Assembly: GCF_029867415.1 (NCBI RefSeq)
Contig: NW_026705489.1
Coordinates: 372,001-436,000 of the forward strand
DNA from: Vicia villosa
Taxonomy: Eukaryota > Streptophyta > Magnoliopsida > Fabales > Fabaceae
Direction: 5' to 3'
Length of the DNA stretch: 64,000 bases
A model generated the notes under the pieces. The model made no database searches. It saw only the letters and a program-made list of their open reading frames with translations, and was not told where the DNA came from. Numbering within the stretch: the stretch's first letter is position 1; each line of letters starts with the position of its first letter. Below, in pieces: positions 10,462 through 22,500 of this stretch. The position numbers and the translations under genes are program-made.

Positions 10462-11900
10462 ATGCCGCTTTCTCCTACAGCAAATCCAAGTGTTAGAAAT
10501 GCGAAAAATAAGAAAGTTGCAAAAAGTGCTCATGGTCAAAAACAATATGTGGGGTGGCAACATGACCCTTTGGTAAACGATGGATCAAGAAAAATCAAGT
10601 GCAACTATTGTCATGATAAGTATAGCAGTGATGCTTTTTGATTTAATTATCATTTAGTATGGACAAATAGTAATGTCGAACTGTGTGTATCTGTTCCAAA
10701 TGAATTTCACAAAAATATGTGGGTCATTGTTCATAGATTGCAAACCAAACTCATTAAAAAGAGAACTCTAAGTGAAGATGAAATGGAGGTTGATGTGGAA
10801 GATGGTAATAAAAAAGTTGAACATTCAGGTCTTGCAAATATTTTCAAGAGGGGGGTAACTTCTCAATCAACTATTAATGATGCTTTTAAGAAAAAAGAGA
10901 AGGAGGACATTGACCTACAAGTTGCAACTTATTTTTACAACAATGCTATCTCCTTTAACTTTGTAAAAGAAGAAGAATTTATAAAGATGTGTGAAATGAT
11001 AGTCCAATATGATAAAGGATATAAGCCACCATCTTACCATGACATTCGAGATAAAGATTTGAAAAAAAAATTGAGGCTCTACATAACATATTGGTGGAGC
11101 ATAATAAAACTGCTTGGAAAAGGTTTGGATATACAATATTGACTGATGGATGGACTGACCAAAGAAGGAGGACTATCATAAAGTTTTTAGTCAATCCCAT
11201 ATGGGAAATTTCTTTTTAAAATCAATTGATACTTATGGTATTTCAAAGACAGTTGATAAAGTTTTTAAAATAATGGATGACATTGTTGAGGAAGTGGAGA
11301 AAGAAAATATTGTCCAAATCGTAACAAACAATACTGCAAATTACAAGTTGGTTGGAAAATGTTGATGGTGGAAAGGAATAAGTTTTACTAGACACCTTGT
11401 ACAACTCAATGAATTGATCTAATCTTAGAGGAATATGAGAACAAAATACCTAAGCATAAGGACATTATTGCTTTGGGTGAAAAGAACACAACTTACGTCT
11501 ATGCTAGGACTAGTCTTATAACTTTGTTGCATCATTATACTTAAAGAGGTCCGTTGATAAGACCTGACATCACTTGCTTTGAAACATCATATTTGTATTT
11601 AGGTTGCTTGAATGGTAAGAGGGGATATTATATAGGATGTTCACTTCCAACCAATGGAAGAATAGTCAATTTTCCAAGACAAAAGACAAGAAATTGGTTG
11701 AAAATATAATCACAAATTAAGACTTTTGGAAGAATTTGATTATTTTTCTTAAAGGTGTTTTTCCATTACTCTAAATCTTGCGTATAGTGAATTCTGATGA
11801 GAAGCCGAATTCTGATGAGAAGCCATAGGCTATATATGAAAGAAGGGATCAGGCAAAAGAAGAAATACTAACTACAATAATAAGAGAAAAATATATAACT
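10462..11900 (+). pseudogene. hAT-type transposase relic (BED zinc finger and DUF659-like region)
   Basis: The probable start is the ATG at 10462 (MPLSPTANPSVRN). A BED-finger half follows (KIKCNYCHDKYSSDAF), interrupted by TGA at 10639-10641, after which the same frame resumes (NYHLVWTNSN). The stretch at 10717-11142 reads HRLQTKLIKKR, an acidic linker, ATYFYNNAISFNFVKEEEF and KPPSYHDIRDK, a pattern common in plant hAT DUF659 proteins. DGWTDQRRRTIIKF, DDIVEEVEKENIVQIV and later fragments to about 11900 lie in different frames with many stops. It cannot make a working transposase. Terminal inverted repeats were not found. Confidence 0.8.
11797..11830 (+). repeat. Short direct duplication inside the hAT relic
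   Basis: The 18-nt phrase AATTCTGATGAGAAGCCG is repeated back to back, with a mismatch at the last position of the second copy. It probably arose by replication slippage. Confidence 0.7.
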
Positions 11901-12419
11901 TTATAAAATATCTTCCATTGATTTATTTGAAATAAAGTTACTTATTCATAAAGTAATTTAATCTTTTCTTTCTTAAACTACTAACCTATATAAAAATTTA
12001 TAGATAATAGAAGGGACAAACAGTTAGATAGACCTTTCCGGTTACATAGGTCCAATAAGAGCCCTACATGTAACATTGACTAGAAAATCATGAGAAAACA
12101 TTTTTATTTAATATAAACGATCTTCATAGTCCATTTGATGGTTGATACCAACAACAATATTTGAAGATAGTTTCACATGCACTACTATGGATTATTTGGA
12201 AGTCAGAAAATGTTTCTATTTTCTCTTATAAATAATATGTGTTAAATAGGATTGTTAAAAAAAACCATGAACCGAACTAGAGTTAAAATAACTAAATAAT
12301 TATTAATGATTAGTGAATCAAATTTATCTCTTATTAATGGTTTTAGATAGAACGAAACCGTTAAGCAATTAGTCAATCACAAATTAATTTCGAACTGAAT
12401 TATTTGTTACTTTAATTTC
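11901..12419. other. AT-rich intergenic sequence
   Basis: Nothing gene-like is seen; possible 3' non-coding flank of the hAT relic. Confidence 0.4.
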
Positions 12420-13330
12420 TAAAAAAGTTGATTTTTTTAAATAAAAAAATTCATTTTTTTAAAAAATGAAAAAGTTAATTTTTTCGAAAAATAAATAGAA
12501 AAATTGATTTTTTTTTTAAATTAACAAAAAATTAATTATTCCGAAGAAAATAAAATCAATTTTTCGAAAATAAAAAAAAATCAATTTTTTTACAGAAAAT
12601 AAAGAAGTCGATTTATCCGGAAATAAAAATATTTCAAAGTATTTGAAAAGTCAATTTTTTCAAAAATAATAGAAAATCACTTTTTTCAAAGAAAATAAAA
12701 TCGTTTTTTTTCGAAAATAAGAAGTCAATTTTTAATGGAAAATAAAGAAGTCAATTTTTCCGAATATAAAAATGTAAATTTTTTCCAAAAAATTAGAAAA
12801 GTAATTTTTTTTGAAAATAACAAAAAATCAATTTTTTCGAAGAAAATAAAGAAGTCTATTTTTTCCAGAAATAAAAATGTTGATTTTTTTAAAAATAGAA
12901 AAATTTTATTTTTCCGAAAATAAAAACAATAATTTTTTTCGGAAAAAAGGTGAAGTTTTTCAATAAAAAAAATCCATTTTCAAATAAACAAATTCGATTT
13001 TTCCCAACATAAGAAAAGTTAGTTTTTTACAAAAATAAATTTTTTTTCGATATTTCCGAAAATAAAAAAATCAATTTTTTCTGTCAATTAGAAAAGTCAG
13101 TTTTTTTAAAACTAAAAAATAACAAATTTTCCGAAAAAATAAAATTAATTTTTTTGAAAATAAAAATGTTGATTTACGATGAAAATAAAAAGACGATTTG
13201 TTTAAATTTTTTTAGTTTTTTCTCAAAATAAAAAAATTCAATTTTTTCTCAAATATAAAAAAGTCATTTTTTTCCAATTAAAAAAAGATTTTTTTTCAAA
13301 AAAATAAATTTAAATATATTTTTTTATTAA
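12420..13330. repeat. Degenerate AT-rich minisatellite (AAAATAAAGAAGTCAATTTTTTCCG-like units)
   Basis: About 900 bp built from irregular units of roughly 25-35 bp: an A-rich block (GAAAATAAA), a GTCAATTTTT or GTTGATTTTT core, then TTCCGA or TTTCGA. The unit is nearly its own reverse complement, so each could fold as a small hairpin. Any open frame here (for example 12735-12923) is a by-product of the repeat. Confidence 0.8.
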
Positions 13331-14178
13331 AAAGGATTAGGTAAAACGACATATTAAAAAAGCTTATAAACTAATACTAAAAAAATTCAAATATAACAGT
13401 TCAGTTCTTTAATAAATGATTTGGTTTAAAAATAATGGTCTTCTCATGGTTTGGTATGGTTCGGAAATCAGAACTGTTATACCAAACTAAAACTTAGTTC
13501 GGTTCTAGAAAAATTAAAACGCGGTTCGCTTCGATTCAAATGACCTTATATAATGATTCAATTTGATTAAGTTCTATTTTCTAACAGAACTGTACCATTA
13601 ACCGCCCTTGTCTTAAGTATGAAGTTGATATAAAATTTAATTTTTGTTTTAGAAATGGTTTAGGGTTGAGACCTAAGATTTGTTTTAGATTTTATAAGTG
13701 GATACATAGTGATTATCCTTTCTACTTATTTATTATATATTTCATTAGCTATTTAAATAAAATATATTTATTTCATATGAGAACAAATTAAATTATTTTA
13801 ATGCTATAATTTTATAATTAGAATGAGCAGTTTCTTAGTCTTTCAAATTATGGGTGATATTTCTTTTAAGTGTTTAAGATATTTTTAATCTATACATGTT
13901 TACGATGTTTCAATGTAATCTCTAAAAAAAGTTATTTCATTTTATTCCTTGTTTTATTGTTTTTCTTTTTTAAAAGAGTGCTTTATGTATGCATTTAGTC
14001 CTTATAAAAGAAAAGGAAACACTAAAATTGGACAAAATCAGTGCACACACTAGTTTTATTCAATGTGATTAAAACCTAAACATACCTACCAACCAATTTA
14101 ATCGGAAACTGCGTATTGATCTGATTCATCCATTTGTCTCTGTGAACCAGTCTAAGAGAAAATCGTATAAAAGTCAGT
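13331..14178. other. AT-rich intergenic sequence
   Basis: No gene recognised. It contains GGTTCGG/GGTTTGG-type words near 13440-13530 that look like faded repeats. Confidence 0.4.
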
Positions 14179-14214
14179 TAACACTACGCCAAATTTAACA
14201 TGTAGCAGCGCAGC

Positions 14215-14515
14215 TACTAAAGCGCTTTTAGCAAAAGCGCTCTCGTAGGGCTCGCTAAAAACAAAATTAATAAACAAGGGAAAATGATGCAAAAAAAGCG
14301 CTCTGGTAGGGGGATTATGAGAGCGCTTTCAAAAAGCGCTCTGGTAGGGGGGGGGTATGAGAGCGCTTTTAAAAAGCGCTTTGGTAGGGGGGTTATGAAA
14401 GCGCTTTTAAAAGCGCTCTTATAGGGTGGGTGCTACGAAAGCGCTTTTGGGATAAAAGCGCTCTGGTAGGGGGTGTTATTAAAGCGCTTTTGAAAAGCGC
14501 TCTGGTAGCCCATTT
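14215..14515. repeat. Left subterminal GCGCTTTT array of CACTA copy 1
   Basis: About six units alternate an inverted pair around GCGCTTTT/AAAAGCGCT with a G-run spacer (TAGGGGGGTTATGA-like). Both strands present the same GCGCT core. Confidence 0.85.
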
Positions 14516-15072
14516 AAAAAATTATATATTTTACAAACACACGCGTTTTGTTTCAGATCCAAAACACGCGAACCTTCTTCTTCCTTTCGTTGCTCCGCCG
14601 TCCTCACTCCCTCTCCAGCCTTCAACCGACTCCGCCGCCGCCTTCCTCACTCCATCGCCACTCTTCAACCGTCTCTTCTCTGTTCAGGCTAGGGTTTTGT
14701 GCCGGAAATTTTCCTTTTTTTCATTGTTTGCTTTCAAAAATACAAAATTTTATTTAGGGTTATAGTTAATATTATTGGGGCTTTTTTAATTTATCAGTGA
14801 TTTAGGTTTTATCAGTGTGATTTAGAGTATTGAAGACAAAGTTTGTTAAGTTTTTATCAGTGATTTAGAGTATTGAAGACATGTATCAAGTAAGTAGAAG
14901 ATGTTATTGATAATGAGACCTACAAGGGATATCTGTTTCATCAACTTTTACATGATTCAAGATTTTCTATATGTAGTTAGTAATAATCACGTTTTTCTAT
15001 TGTAGGTTGAGCTTCAAACAGTGGATGGACTGGTAAAGGATAGAACACAATGTGCCCCTGCCGATTATGTTC

Positions 15073-15157
15073 CACAGAATATGAATCAAGTAATTGTACC
15101 CCGAAGTCTTCTGTGGCAGGATCCTTCGGGGTACAATTACTTGATTCATATTCTGTG
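15073..15157. repeat. Perfect 34-bp inverted repeat with 17-nt loop
   Basis: The left arm at 15073-15106 starts CACAGAATATGAATCAAG. The right arm at 15124-15157 is its exact reverse complement, with no mismatch or bulge. The loop is 15107-15123. It lies inside the CACTA element, in a region that looks transcribed. RNA from either strand would fold into a perfect hairpin. Confidence 0.93.
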
Positions 15158-15949
15158 ACACAATACAACTTGGATAGAAATGAGGCGATGCAGGTTAAGT
15201 CCAACAAAACCTTCAAATTTCTAGTCCAACAACCCCTTCTCATTATTGCAACATTTATTGATTGAGTAAACATACACCCCTAGCTTACACCAACACCGTA
15301 ATTTTCTACATACAAGGTATACAATTCATTTTTTATTAATTTATTCTATCTTAATTTCTGTGCACAAGTATCTATCTGTGTTAAAATATACGGTGTAATA
15401 TACAAGTGTAGGAAAATAAGTGTAGATATAGCATAGCTCAAAGATGAAGGAAAACGCTGAAGGGTAAGTAGTAGTAACTAGTTGTCATGTATTATTTGTC
15501 ATAGAAATTAATATTCAACTTTTATTTGTGTCTAATTTTTCCTGTCAATTGGTTGTGAACTTTACATTAATTGTTGTTGCAGAGAAACTTCTTATATTGC
15601 TAAGAGATAGTAGAAAGCTCACAAGGATACTGGGCTCTTTTGATCAATTTGGTAACAACTTCTCAAATTCTGTAACAACTTCTCTTTTGATCAATAACAT
15701 GTAGCTAATGTTGTTCTTGAGGGTGTCTGTGATAGGATTATTGTTAGTGATCTATATTGCTTTATCCCTCTGGGCTATATGACGTGGCTGTGTTAAATTT
15801 AAGGTAAACTTTATGTACAAAATTTGTTGAACTAATTTACAATAAATGATATTCCATTCCATGTATTCAAGTTAGATATATAAAGTCCTAAATATTAATA
15901 AATTAATTTGTATTTATTGATATATTTAATTTGATTATTCTTTTTACAC

Positions 15950-15952
<3 letters not shown>

Positions 15953-16027
<75 letters not shown>
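15953..16027. repeat. (AT)n microsatellite
   Basis: About 75 bp of uninterrupted AT dinucleotides within the CACTA element. Confidence 0.98.
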
Positions 16028-16028
<1 letters not shown>

Positions 16029-16509
16029 TCGTTCTACTCTTTACCTTCTTATTTTAGAGCCTTTATATAATAATAATCTTATTTTGATTATATTATTTTT
16101 ATTTTGCAGATTGTGAAGATTTTCAGTCATTTGAAGATGTTCAGACTTTGCAGGACTAGGACCGATTTAGTTGATTTAGTTGTTTAGGGATGATTTTCTT
16201 ATTGTTATAATGTCATGTGAATTGGTTTAGTTGTTTTCATGTTAGAAATATGTGAATCGGTGTATATATATTTTGGATTAATTACAATGGTATAATTATA
16301 ATGCATGTTTAGTATATAATCGAAATCGCTTCTTTGTTGAAATAATGAGATTACTGAAATAATGGGATTACGATTGTAAATTATAGGTTTATGGGATAAC
16401 AATGGTAAATTACAGGTTCATGAAAGAATGCTGCCATAAATGCAGGTTTAGAAATTATAAAAATAATAGGTTTATAAAAAAAAAGCATAAAAAATAAAAT
16501 AAAAAACGC

Positions 16510-16735
16510 AACCTACGAAAGCGCTTTTGGAAAAGCGCTCTTATAGGGGAGGCTATCAGAGCGCTTTTTCCAGAAAAAGCGCTCTAATAGGGGGGGATAC
16601 CAGAGCGCTTTTTCCAGAAAAGCGCTCTTATAGGGGGGTCTACCAGAGCGCTTTTAGAAGCGCTTTTGTTACCTACGCCAGCGCTGGCTTTCACAGCGCT
16701 TTAAAGCGCTTTTAAAGCCCAAAATAAGCGCTTTC
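16510..16735. repeat. Right subterminal GCGCTTTT array of CACTA copy 1
   Basis: Units of the form GAGCGCTTTTTCCAGAAAAAGCGCTCTTATAGG are repeated five or six times, near-palindromic like the left array. Confidence 0.85.
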
Positions 16736-16760
16736 GTAGGCCTTCCGTGTTGTAGTGTAA

Positions 16761-17462
16761 CCAGTTAAAAAACTATAGTTCATCTAGAAAAATTGGCGGT
16801 TTAACACATTATAAATGTTATATTGTTTTTTTTTATAGGCAAAAGTCCATTAAAAATGAGTATAAGGGGAAATTGAAAAGCTTTTGGACTGGTAGAGTAT
16901 TCATACTAAGACAGTTTTGCCTCACATAGGCCAATCTAAAAGCTTTTGGACTGAAATTGAAGAAAAATGGAATAAAGGAGAAAAGATAAAAGAGAAAATA
17001 GAATAATCAAGGCAAAGTAAATAGGAAACATGAAGGAAAAAAAAGCTATGGAGCAAACATTTATTTTTGATTCTGAGTTGATGATAAGATAGAAAGAAAG
17101 TGGCTTTGCACCTAATCCACACACACACTGAAAAGCAAAATTCCAAATGATCGAATTTGTTCCTTTCTTATCACACAAACTTCTTTTTATTACCAAACAT
17201 TTCACATTTTTTTCTCACTGTATTAGAGCTTGTACAAAACTTTATAATTTTGATACTCAATTGAATAGAATAAAATCTATTCAGTAATTTTAAAGGCTCA
17301 TAATAATATTATTTTTACTTTTTAAGATACAACATCACTAATCTCATCATTCAATTCAATACATTATTTTTATTCCGAAGATGCAGAATATTGACATCCT
17401 TCTATGTTAATGTATAAATATTGATGATTTTTTTTTTATTAAAATTAAATATTTTTAATTTT
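16761..17462. other. Intergenic sequence
   Basis: No gene is recognised. A 16-nt word (AAAAGCTTTTGGACTG) is directly repeated about 60 bp apart near 16876 and 16937. Confidence 0.4.
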
Positions 17463-17480
17463 AAATATTATAAAGTTGTT

Positions 17481-18709
17481 GGTCACACAACCACCATCTA
17501 TCAGACAAGGTGATCCCATGTCACCTTTGTTATTTGTCATCATCATGGAGTACATGTATAGAACTATGCAAAAGATGCAACAAGATCCAAATTTCAATCA
17601 CCATGCCAAATGTGAAAAGTTAAACCCGACCCATCTGATTTTTGCTGATGATGTGTTATTATTCTGCAGAGGTGATCCCATTTCTGTTGAGATGATGCAG
17701 AATGCCTTCAGAGCCTTTACAAAGTCCACAGGATTAGTAGCTAATCCCACCAAGAGCAGAATGTTTTTTTGGGAGGGATTGACAACAACTTGAAGCATTA
17801 GCTCCAAAGTATCACTGGTTTCAAGGAAGGAAGTTTTCCCGTTAACTAAGCTGTTGACTTATGCTGGTAGAATTCAACTTGTCAGGAGTATCATATCTGC
17901 TATAACACATTATTGGATGAGTTGTTTCCTTCATCCTAAATTTGTGCTCAGAAAGATTGACTGTATCTGCAGGAGCTTTATTTGGATTGAGAAGAGCAAA
18001 AAGAGCCATGTGGCTTGGAAAGTTGTCTGCAGTCCTTATGCCCAAGGAGATTTGCAAATTATCAATCCGCAGTTATGGAATAAAATTCTAATGCTAAAAT
18101 GTTTGTGGAATTTATGCAAGAAAGCAAAAGCATTCTGAAGCTGAGACAAATTATACCTGTGATACCGCAACATTGGGATACCTCTGTTGCTCAGCAGAAG
18201 TTGAGAATGACCACTTTTTACAACTGTCTGATAGATGATGGAACCCCTGTCAACTGGAGAAATATCTCACCGGGAAAAATAAAGCTAGACCACGAGTAGT
18301 GGTATGTCTTTGGTTAGCATGTCATAAAAGGCATGCAACTAAGGATAGATTGATTAAATCTGGCATTATACATGATAAAGTTTGCAGCTTGTAACACATA
18401 CCCACTAAATGGGAAGATGAGCTAATTTGGTTAATTGAGGCTATCAAAAGGAAGGGATGGAGAGCAGCTTGTTAGAAAATGGTTGTACAGGTGCGACTTT
18501 ATACTATGTTTGGAATATGAGGAACAACATTTGTTTTAAGAATACAGTCAATACTCATTGTATAGAAGATAACATCAAAGATAGTATAGTATACATGGGG
18601 TGACAACATAGAAAACTTAGAAGTCACCTTGCAAAGTTGATGACATAGTATACTAGGTGCTTTTGTCTGTTAGGTCAAGTTGGATCTTATATATTCCTTG
18701 ATTCAAAAA
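17481..18709 (+). mobile_element. 5'-truncated LINE with 18-bp TSD (RT 3' half)
   Basis: An identical 18-bp sequence (AAATATTATAAAGTTGTT) sits at 17463-17480 and 18710-18727. The insert starts inside the RT domain (QPPSIRQGDPMSPLLF) and contains the catalytic FADD (HLIFADDVLLF) and a thumb region. A second frame from 17854 follows (TYAGRIQLVRSIISAI, then SHVAWKVVC), after a frameshift near 17790. Later fragments (LACHKRHATKDRL, KRKGWRA) match the zinc-binding C-terminal region of plant LINEs. The 3' end is a short A-rich tail. Stops make it inactive. Truncation within RT is the normal outcome of incomplete target-primed reverse transcription. Confidence 0.9.
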
Positions 18710-18991
18710 AAATATTATAAAGTTGTTAATATTATTTATTTTAATTTTATATATTTTTTATTGTATTATATTAAAAATTAATAAAAATGTAGTATTTTAT
18801 TATTATCGGCTAGTTGAAAAACGGTTAACTCTTTAAACTTTAAATTCGCATCTACACTGGTTTAATGTCGGGTCCAACTATAAATATTTGATTTTACTTA
18901 AAAATTTGTAAGATTTATAGGAACATAACTAAATTAAACTTTTCTTTTAAATATGTATGATTTTAAAAAAGACAATATGTATTATTAAATA

Positions 18992-19515
18992 GGGTTAAGT
19001 ATGTTTTTTGTCCTTATAAATATCTCAAATTTTATTTTTAGTCCCTATTAAAAAAATGATATATTTTAGTTCCTATACAAATTTTATGCATGTAGTTTTA
19101 ATCCCTCCTATTTTTAAAATTTTAAAAACTGTTTAATTACCCTTAAAATTTTAAAATTTTTAATAATTTATTTCATATGTGTTTATAATATTATAAAATA
19201 TTTCTTTACCAAATTATAGAATTTTTTAAAATCAAAAGAAATAAATATGAATTTTTTAAAATTCAAAAGATAATGATAAAAGTAATGCAAATCTCGACTT
19301 AGAAATCAAATTTTGAGTTTCTTTTTTTTCGAGAAACATTTTATAACATTCTAAACATGTCTAGAAAATTATCATTCAAAAATACACATCGATTTAACAA
19401 TAAGAACTAAAATTACGTACATAATAATTTTGTGAGGACTAAAATATGTCATTTTTTAATAGGGACTAAAAATGAAATTTGAGATATTTATAGAGACCAA
19501 AAATATACTTAACCC
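18992..19515. mobile_element. MITE family A, copy 1 (524 bp, 9-bp TSD)
   Basis: The terminal inverted repeats of about 80 bp start GGGTTAAGTATGTTTTTTG on the left, with the matching complement ending CTTAACCC on the right. TSD TATTAAATA is exact on both sides (18983-18991 and 19516-19524). A 9-bp TSD points to Mutator-like (MULE) transposition. No coding capacity. Confidence 0.9.
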
Positions 19516-19771
19516 TATTAAATATTGTTAAACTTAATTTTTTTCTAGGCACTTAGAAGCTGCCAAATTTAAAGTTTTGTGACATTTTATAAGTTACAAC
19601 TTTTTTTTAGTCCAATTCATAAAATTTATTCAATTTAATACCAACAAATCTATTATGTGTAATATGTATTAAAACAAACTCCCAAAATATTTGACACATC
19701 ATTACAATTTTATCATATTATTAAAATTTTGCCACGTTGACAATCTCTTAAACAACTTAATCATGGTCAAT

Positions 19772-19962
19772 CATTCTCATTATTTCATATAACATATCTA
19801 CACTTAATCCTTAAATACTATCATTTTCTAATTATCAAACTCTTTAAATCAATACCATTTGCCTACATTCTCATTATCTCATATAACATATCTACACTTA
19901 ATCCTTAAATACTATATCATTTTCTAATTATCAAACTCTTTAAAGCAATACCATTTGCCTAG
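19772..19962 (+). repeat. 94-bp tandem duplication (two units)
   Basis: CATTCTCATTATTTCATATAACA... to ...CCATTTGCCTA occurs at 19772-19865 and again at 19866-19962 with few differences (TTTCAT/TCTCAT, AATC/AAGC, one TAT insertion). Confidence 0.92.
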
Positions 19963-20306
19963 ATGACATTCCCACAAAACAAATTGCATTAGAAAGATAT
20001 TTTTGAGACAATATAAAATATAAACATTACATATAAAATATATAATCTTCAAATTATTATTCAAATTAATTTATGGTACTTTCACATAGGAAAAAGAAGT
20101 TCTGTTAAGAGTAATTCTTAAAAGGTTATTCTTTTTATCTTATATTAAATTTTTTGTAATATGTTTTTGTTTTAAATTATTTTTCTTTTTTACAACCGTT
20201 ATTCTTTTCTAAACTGATAAATTTTAGATTCTCCAATTTAAATCTGAAAGTGTATTTATTAGTATTTCTCATGACATTGTTGTGGATAACTACATTATAA
20301 ATTATA

Positions 20307-20830
20307 GGATTAAGTATCTTTTTCTCCCTATAAATATCTCAAATTTCATTTTTAGTCCTTATTTAAAAAATAAAGTATTTTAGTCCTTATAAAATTTTTA
20401 TGCATGCAATTTTAGTCTCTGCTATTTTTTAAAATTTTGAAAACTGTTTAATTACCTTTAAAATTTTAAATTTTTGAATAATTTTTATCATACGTATTTA
20501 GAATATTATAAAATATCTTTTTACCAAATTATAGAATTTTTTAAAAAGAGAAGAATTAAATATGAATTTTTTAAATTTCAAAAGATAATGATAATAGTAA
20601 TGCAAATCTCGAATTAGAAATTAAATTTTGAGTTTTTTTTTTTCGAAGAACTCTTTATAATGTTCTAAAGATGTCTGTAAAATAATCTTTCAAAAGTACA
20701 AATCGATTTAACAATAGAGACTAAAACTACGTGCATAATAATTTTGTGGGGACCAAAATATATCATTTTTTTAATAGAGACTAAAAATGAAATTTGATAT
20801 ATTTGTATGGACCAAAAATATACTTAACCC
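20307..20830. mobile_element. MITE family A, copy 2 (524 bp)
   Basis: Same ends and length as the copy at 18992. The flanking 9-mers TAAATTATA and AAAATTATA match at 8 of 9 positions and are taken as the diverged TSD. The inner sequence is clearly homologous, including a T-run followed by CGAAGAACTCTTTATAATG. Confidence 0.85.
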
Positions 20831-21147
20831 AAAATTATATAAGAAAAATATTGTTAATTTTGGTTAATTTTGGTTTTTTTTTTTGTAATTATATAAGAAA
20901 AATATTGTTAATTTTGGTTTTTTTTTTTGAAGAACTTTTTATAATGTTCTAAAGATGTCTGTAAAATAATCTTTCAAAAGTACAAATCGGTTTAACAATA
21001 GAGACTAAAACTACGTGCATAATAATTTTGTGGGGACCAAAATATATCATTTTTTTAATAGAGACTAAAAATGAAATTTGATATATTTGTATGGACCAAA
21101 AATATACTTAACCCAAAATTATATAAGAAAAATATTGTTAATTTTAT
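20640..21147 (+). repeat. 284-bp tandem duplication covering the right half of MITE copy 2 and its flank
   Basis: The sequence from GAAGAACTCTTTATAATG (20645) through AACCCAAAATTATATAAG is repeated 284 bp later (20929 to about 21144). The second copy therefore has the right MITE terminus without a left terminus. The junction near 20866-20925 contains extra copies of TATTGTTAATTTTGGTTTTTT. Confidence 0.88.
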
Positions 21148-21233
21148 ACATAAATTTTCAATATACATAAATTCTCAATGTTAATATGGTACAATTTCTT
21201 GTTAATTCTCAAATTAATAATTAATTTGATGTA

Positions 21234-21875
21234 TGAAGAACATGTACAATAAATTGTGTGTTGAAGTTCCAAAAGTTCGTTGGCGAAACCTATTTGGTTT
21301 AACGTAGCTAGGCCTAGAGCATTGATGACTCTATGGCTTGTGTGTTATGGGAGATTGACTACTAAGTACCGTCTGAAAAATTTCGATATGGTTAATGATG
21401 ATTGTTGCTGCTTCTGTTCTAATTCGAAAATTATTAATCATCTATTCTTTGGATGCGTTGTATTAAAGGTTATTTGGACTAAGGTCGTTGATTGGATTCA
21501 AATCTATAGAGTTCCGCAGGAATGGAATGAGGAATTAGATTGGTTGATTGTCTCCACTAAAGGAAAAGGATGGAGGGCATCTATCTTGAAATGGGCTGTA
21601 GCCGAAACTCTATATGGAGTGTGGAAATACCGTAATGACATTTGTTATGGTAATAGTGTGGATAATACTAAGATAGCTGAGAATATTATTGATATGATAG
21701 TTTATAAAGGGTGGTATAGTGGGAAAATTAGAGAACTCATAGCTAAGCTAATGATGACTTAGTGAATTTCTTTTTGGTTTTCTTTTTGTCCTGTTTTTAA
21801 GGGCTGGATCAAGCTATCGTCTTATTCCTTATAATTTCCTTTTTGAATCAATACAAGTTTGCTTATTAAAAAATT
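21234..21875 (+). mobile_element. 5'-truncated LINE, zinc-binding C-terminus only, with 16-bp TSD
   Basis: TAATTAATTTGATGTA flanks the insert at 21218-21233 and 21876-21891. The open frame 21280-21762 encodes about 160 residues of the reverse-transcriptase zinc-binding tail. It shows WLVCYGRLTTKYRL, then CCCFCSNSKIINHLFFGC (the C-x2-C...H...C finger), then the usual WKYRNDICYGN ending. The 3' part ends ...TTTGCTTATTAAAAAA. The preserved frame suggests a fairly young insertion, although it can encode no RT. Confidence 0.88.
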
Positions 21876-21891
21876 TAATTAATTTGATGTA

Positions 21892-22224
21892 ACTATTATT
21901 TAATCATATTTATTAAAATTAATACCGTTAAAATTCAAATACACAACAATCATAATCAATATTATTAACGTAATCTATAAATACAATTGAAAATTAATAT
22001 GTGTGTACACTTAACTAAAAACATATCCATATGTATTACAATTACCTTCCAAAAGGTTAATATTCATCGTGATGATTGGTGTAAGAAAGTTCGAATACTT
22101 CACTTAAGTATCATTTATACCACACAAAATGAAAAGGATCCTATATTTTTAGAAATGTTTATGCTAGATGAAAAAGTATACCTATAACTTTTTTTAATCT
22201 AATGTCTTTATTTAATTAAAAAAA
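21892..22224. other. Intergenic sequence
   Basis: Nothing recognised. Confidence 0.4.
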
Positions 22225-22500
22225 ATTTTTTTGGTCCTGTATATTAATCTCGGAGTTCATTTGATCTTTTTATTAAAAAAAAATCATATTGGTCCCTTAA
22301 CTCTTCAAATTGTATCATGTTGGTCATTTTCGTCTAATTAGCAAAGGAAAAACTAAAAAATCGGTCACTAAATCAGTCGCTTGTATGACAAAAAGGACTA
22401 AAATGATACCTTTTGAAGATGTAAGAGACCAATATGAAACGTTTTGAAGTTAATGGACCAAAATGAATCCCGAGATTAATATACGGGACCAAAATATGTA
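22225..22500. mobile_element. MITE-like inverted-repeat element, family B
   Basis: The left arm reads TTGGTCCTGTATATTAATCTCGG... and the right arm, on the opposite strand, TTGGTCCCGTATATTAATCTCGG..., with more paired segments inward (TTGGTCCC..., ATATTGGTC). Exact termini and TSD could not be fixed. Confidence 0.65.

Larger units (their letters stand above)
14182..16757. mobile_element. Non-autonomous CACTA-type DNA transposon, GCGCTTTT family, copy 1
   Basis: The left end starts CACTACGCCAAATTT and the right end finishes in GTTGTAGTG, so both termini read CACTAC inward. Each end is flanked by TAA (14179-14181 and 16758-16760), the 3-bp TSD expected for CACTA elements. The subterminal 300 bp at both ends are filled with repeats of the type AAAGCGCT...TAGGGGG (14210-14510 and 16510-16735), probable transposase binding sites. 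Downstream of the left array is a CT-rich leader-like stretch (14560-14700). No transposase frame is visible, so this 2576-bp copy must depend on a relative. A copy of the same family lies at 53402-57068. Confidence 0.88.

Noticed and set aside
12735..12923. Lys/Phe-rich ORF
   Set aside because: Translation of the AT-rich minisatellite.
14430..14765. ORFs in the left part of the first CACTA
   Set aside because: Run through the GCGCTTTT array and CT-rich leader; no domain.
14977..15273. Two opposing ORFs around the perfect hairpin
   Set aside because: The similar peptides on both strands are a direct result of the inverted repeat.
15931..16116. ORF with Ile-Tyr repeat
   Set aside because: Translation of the AT microsatellite; the same applies to 37621-37848 and 59550-59738.
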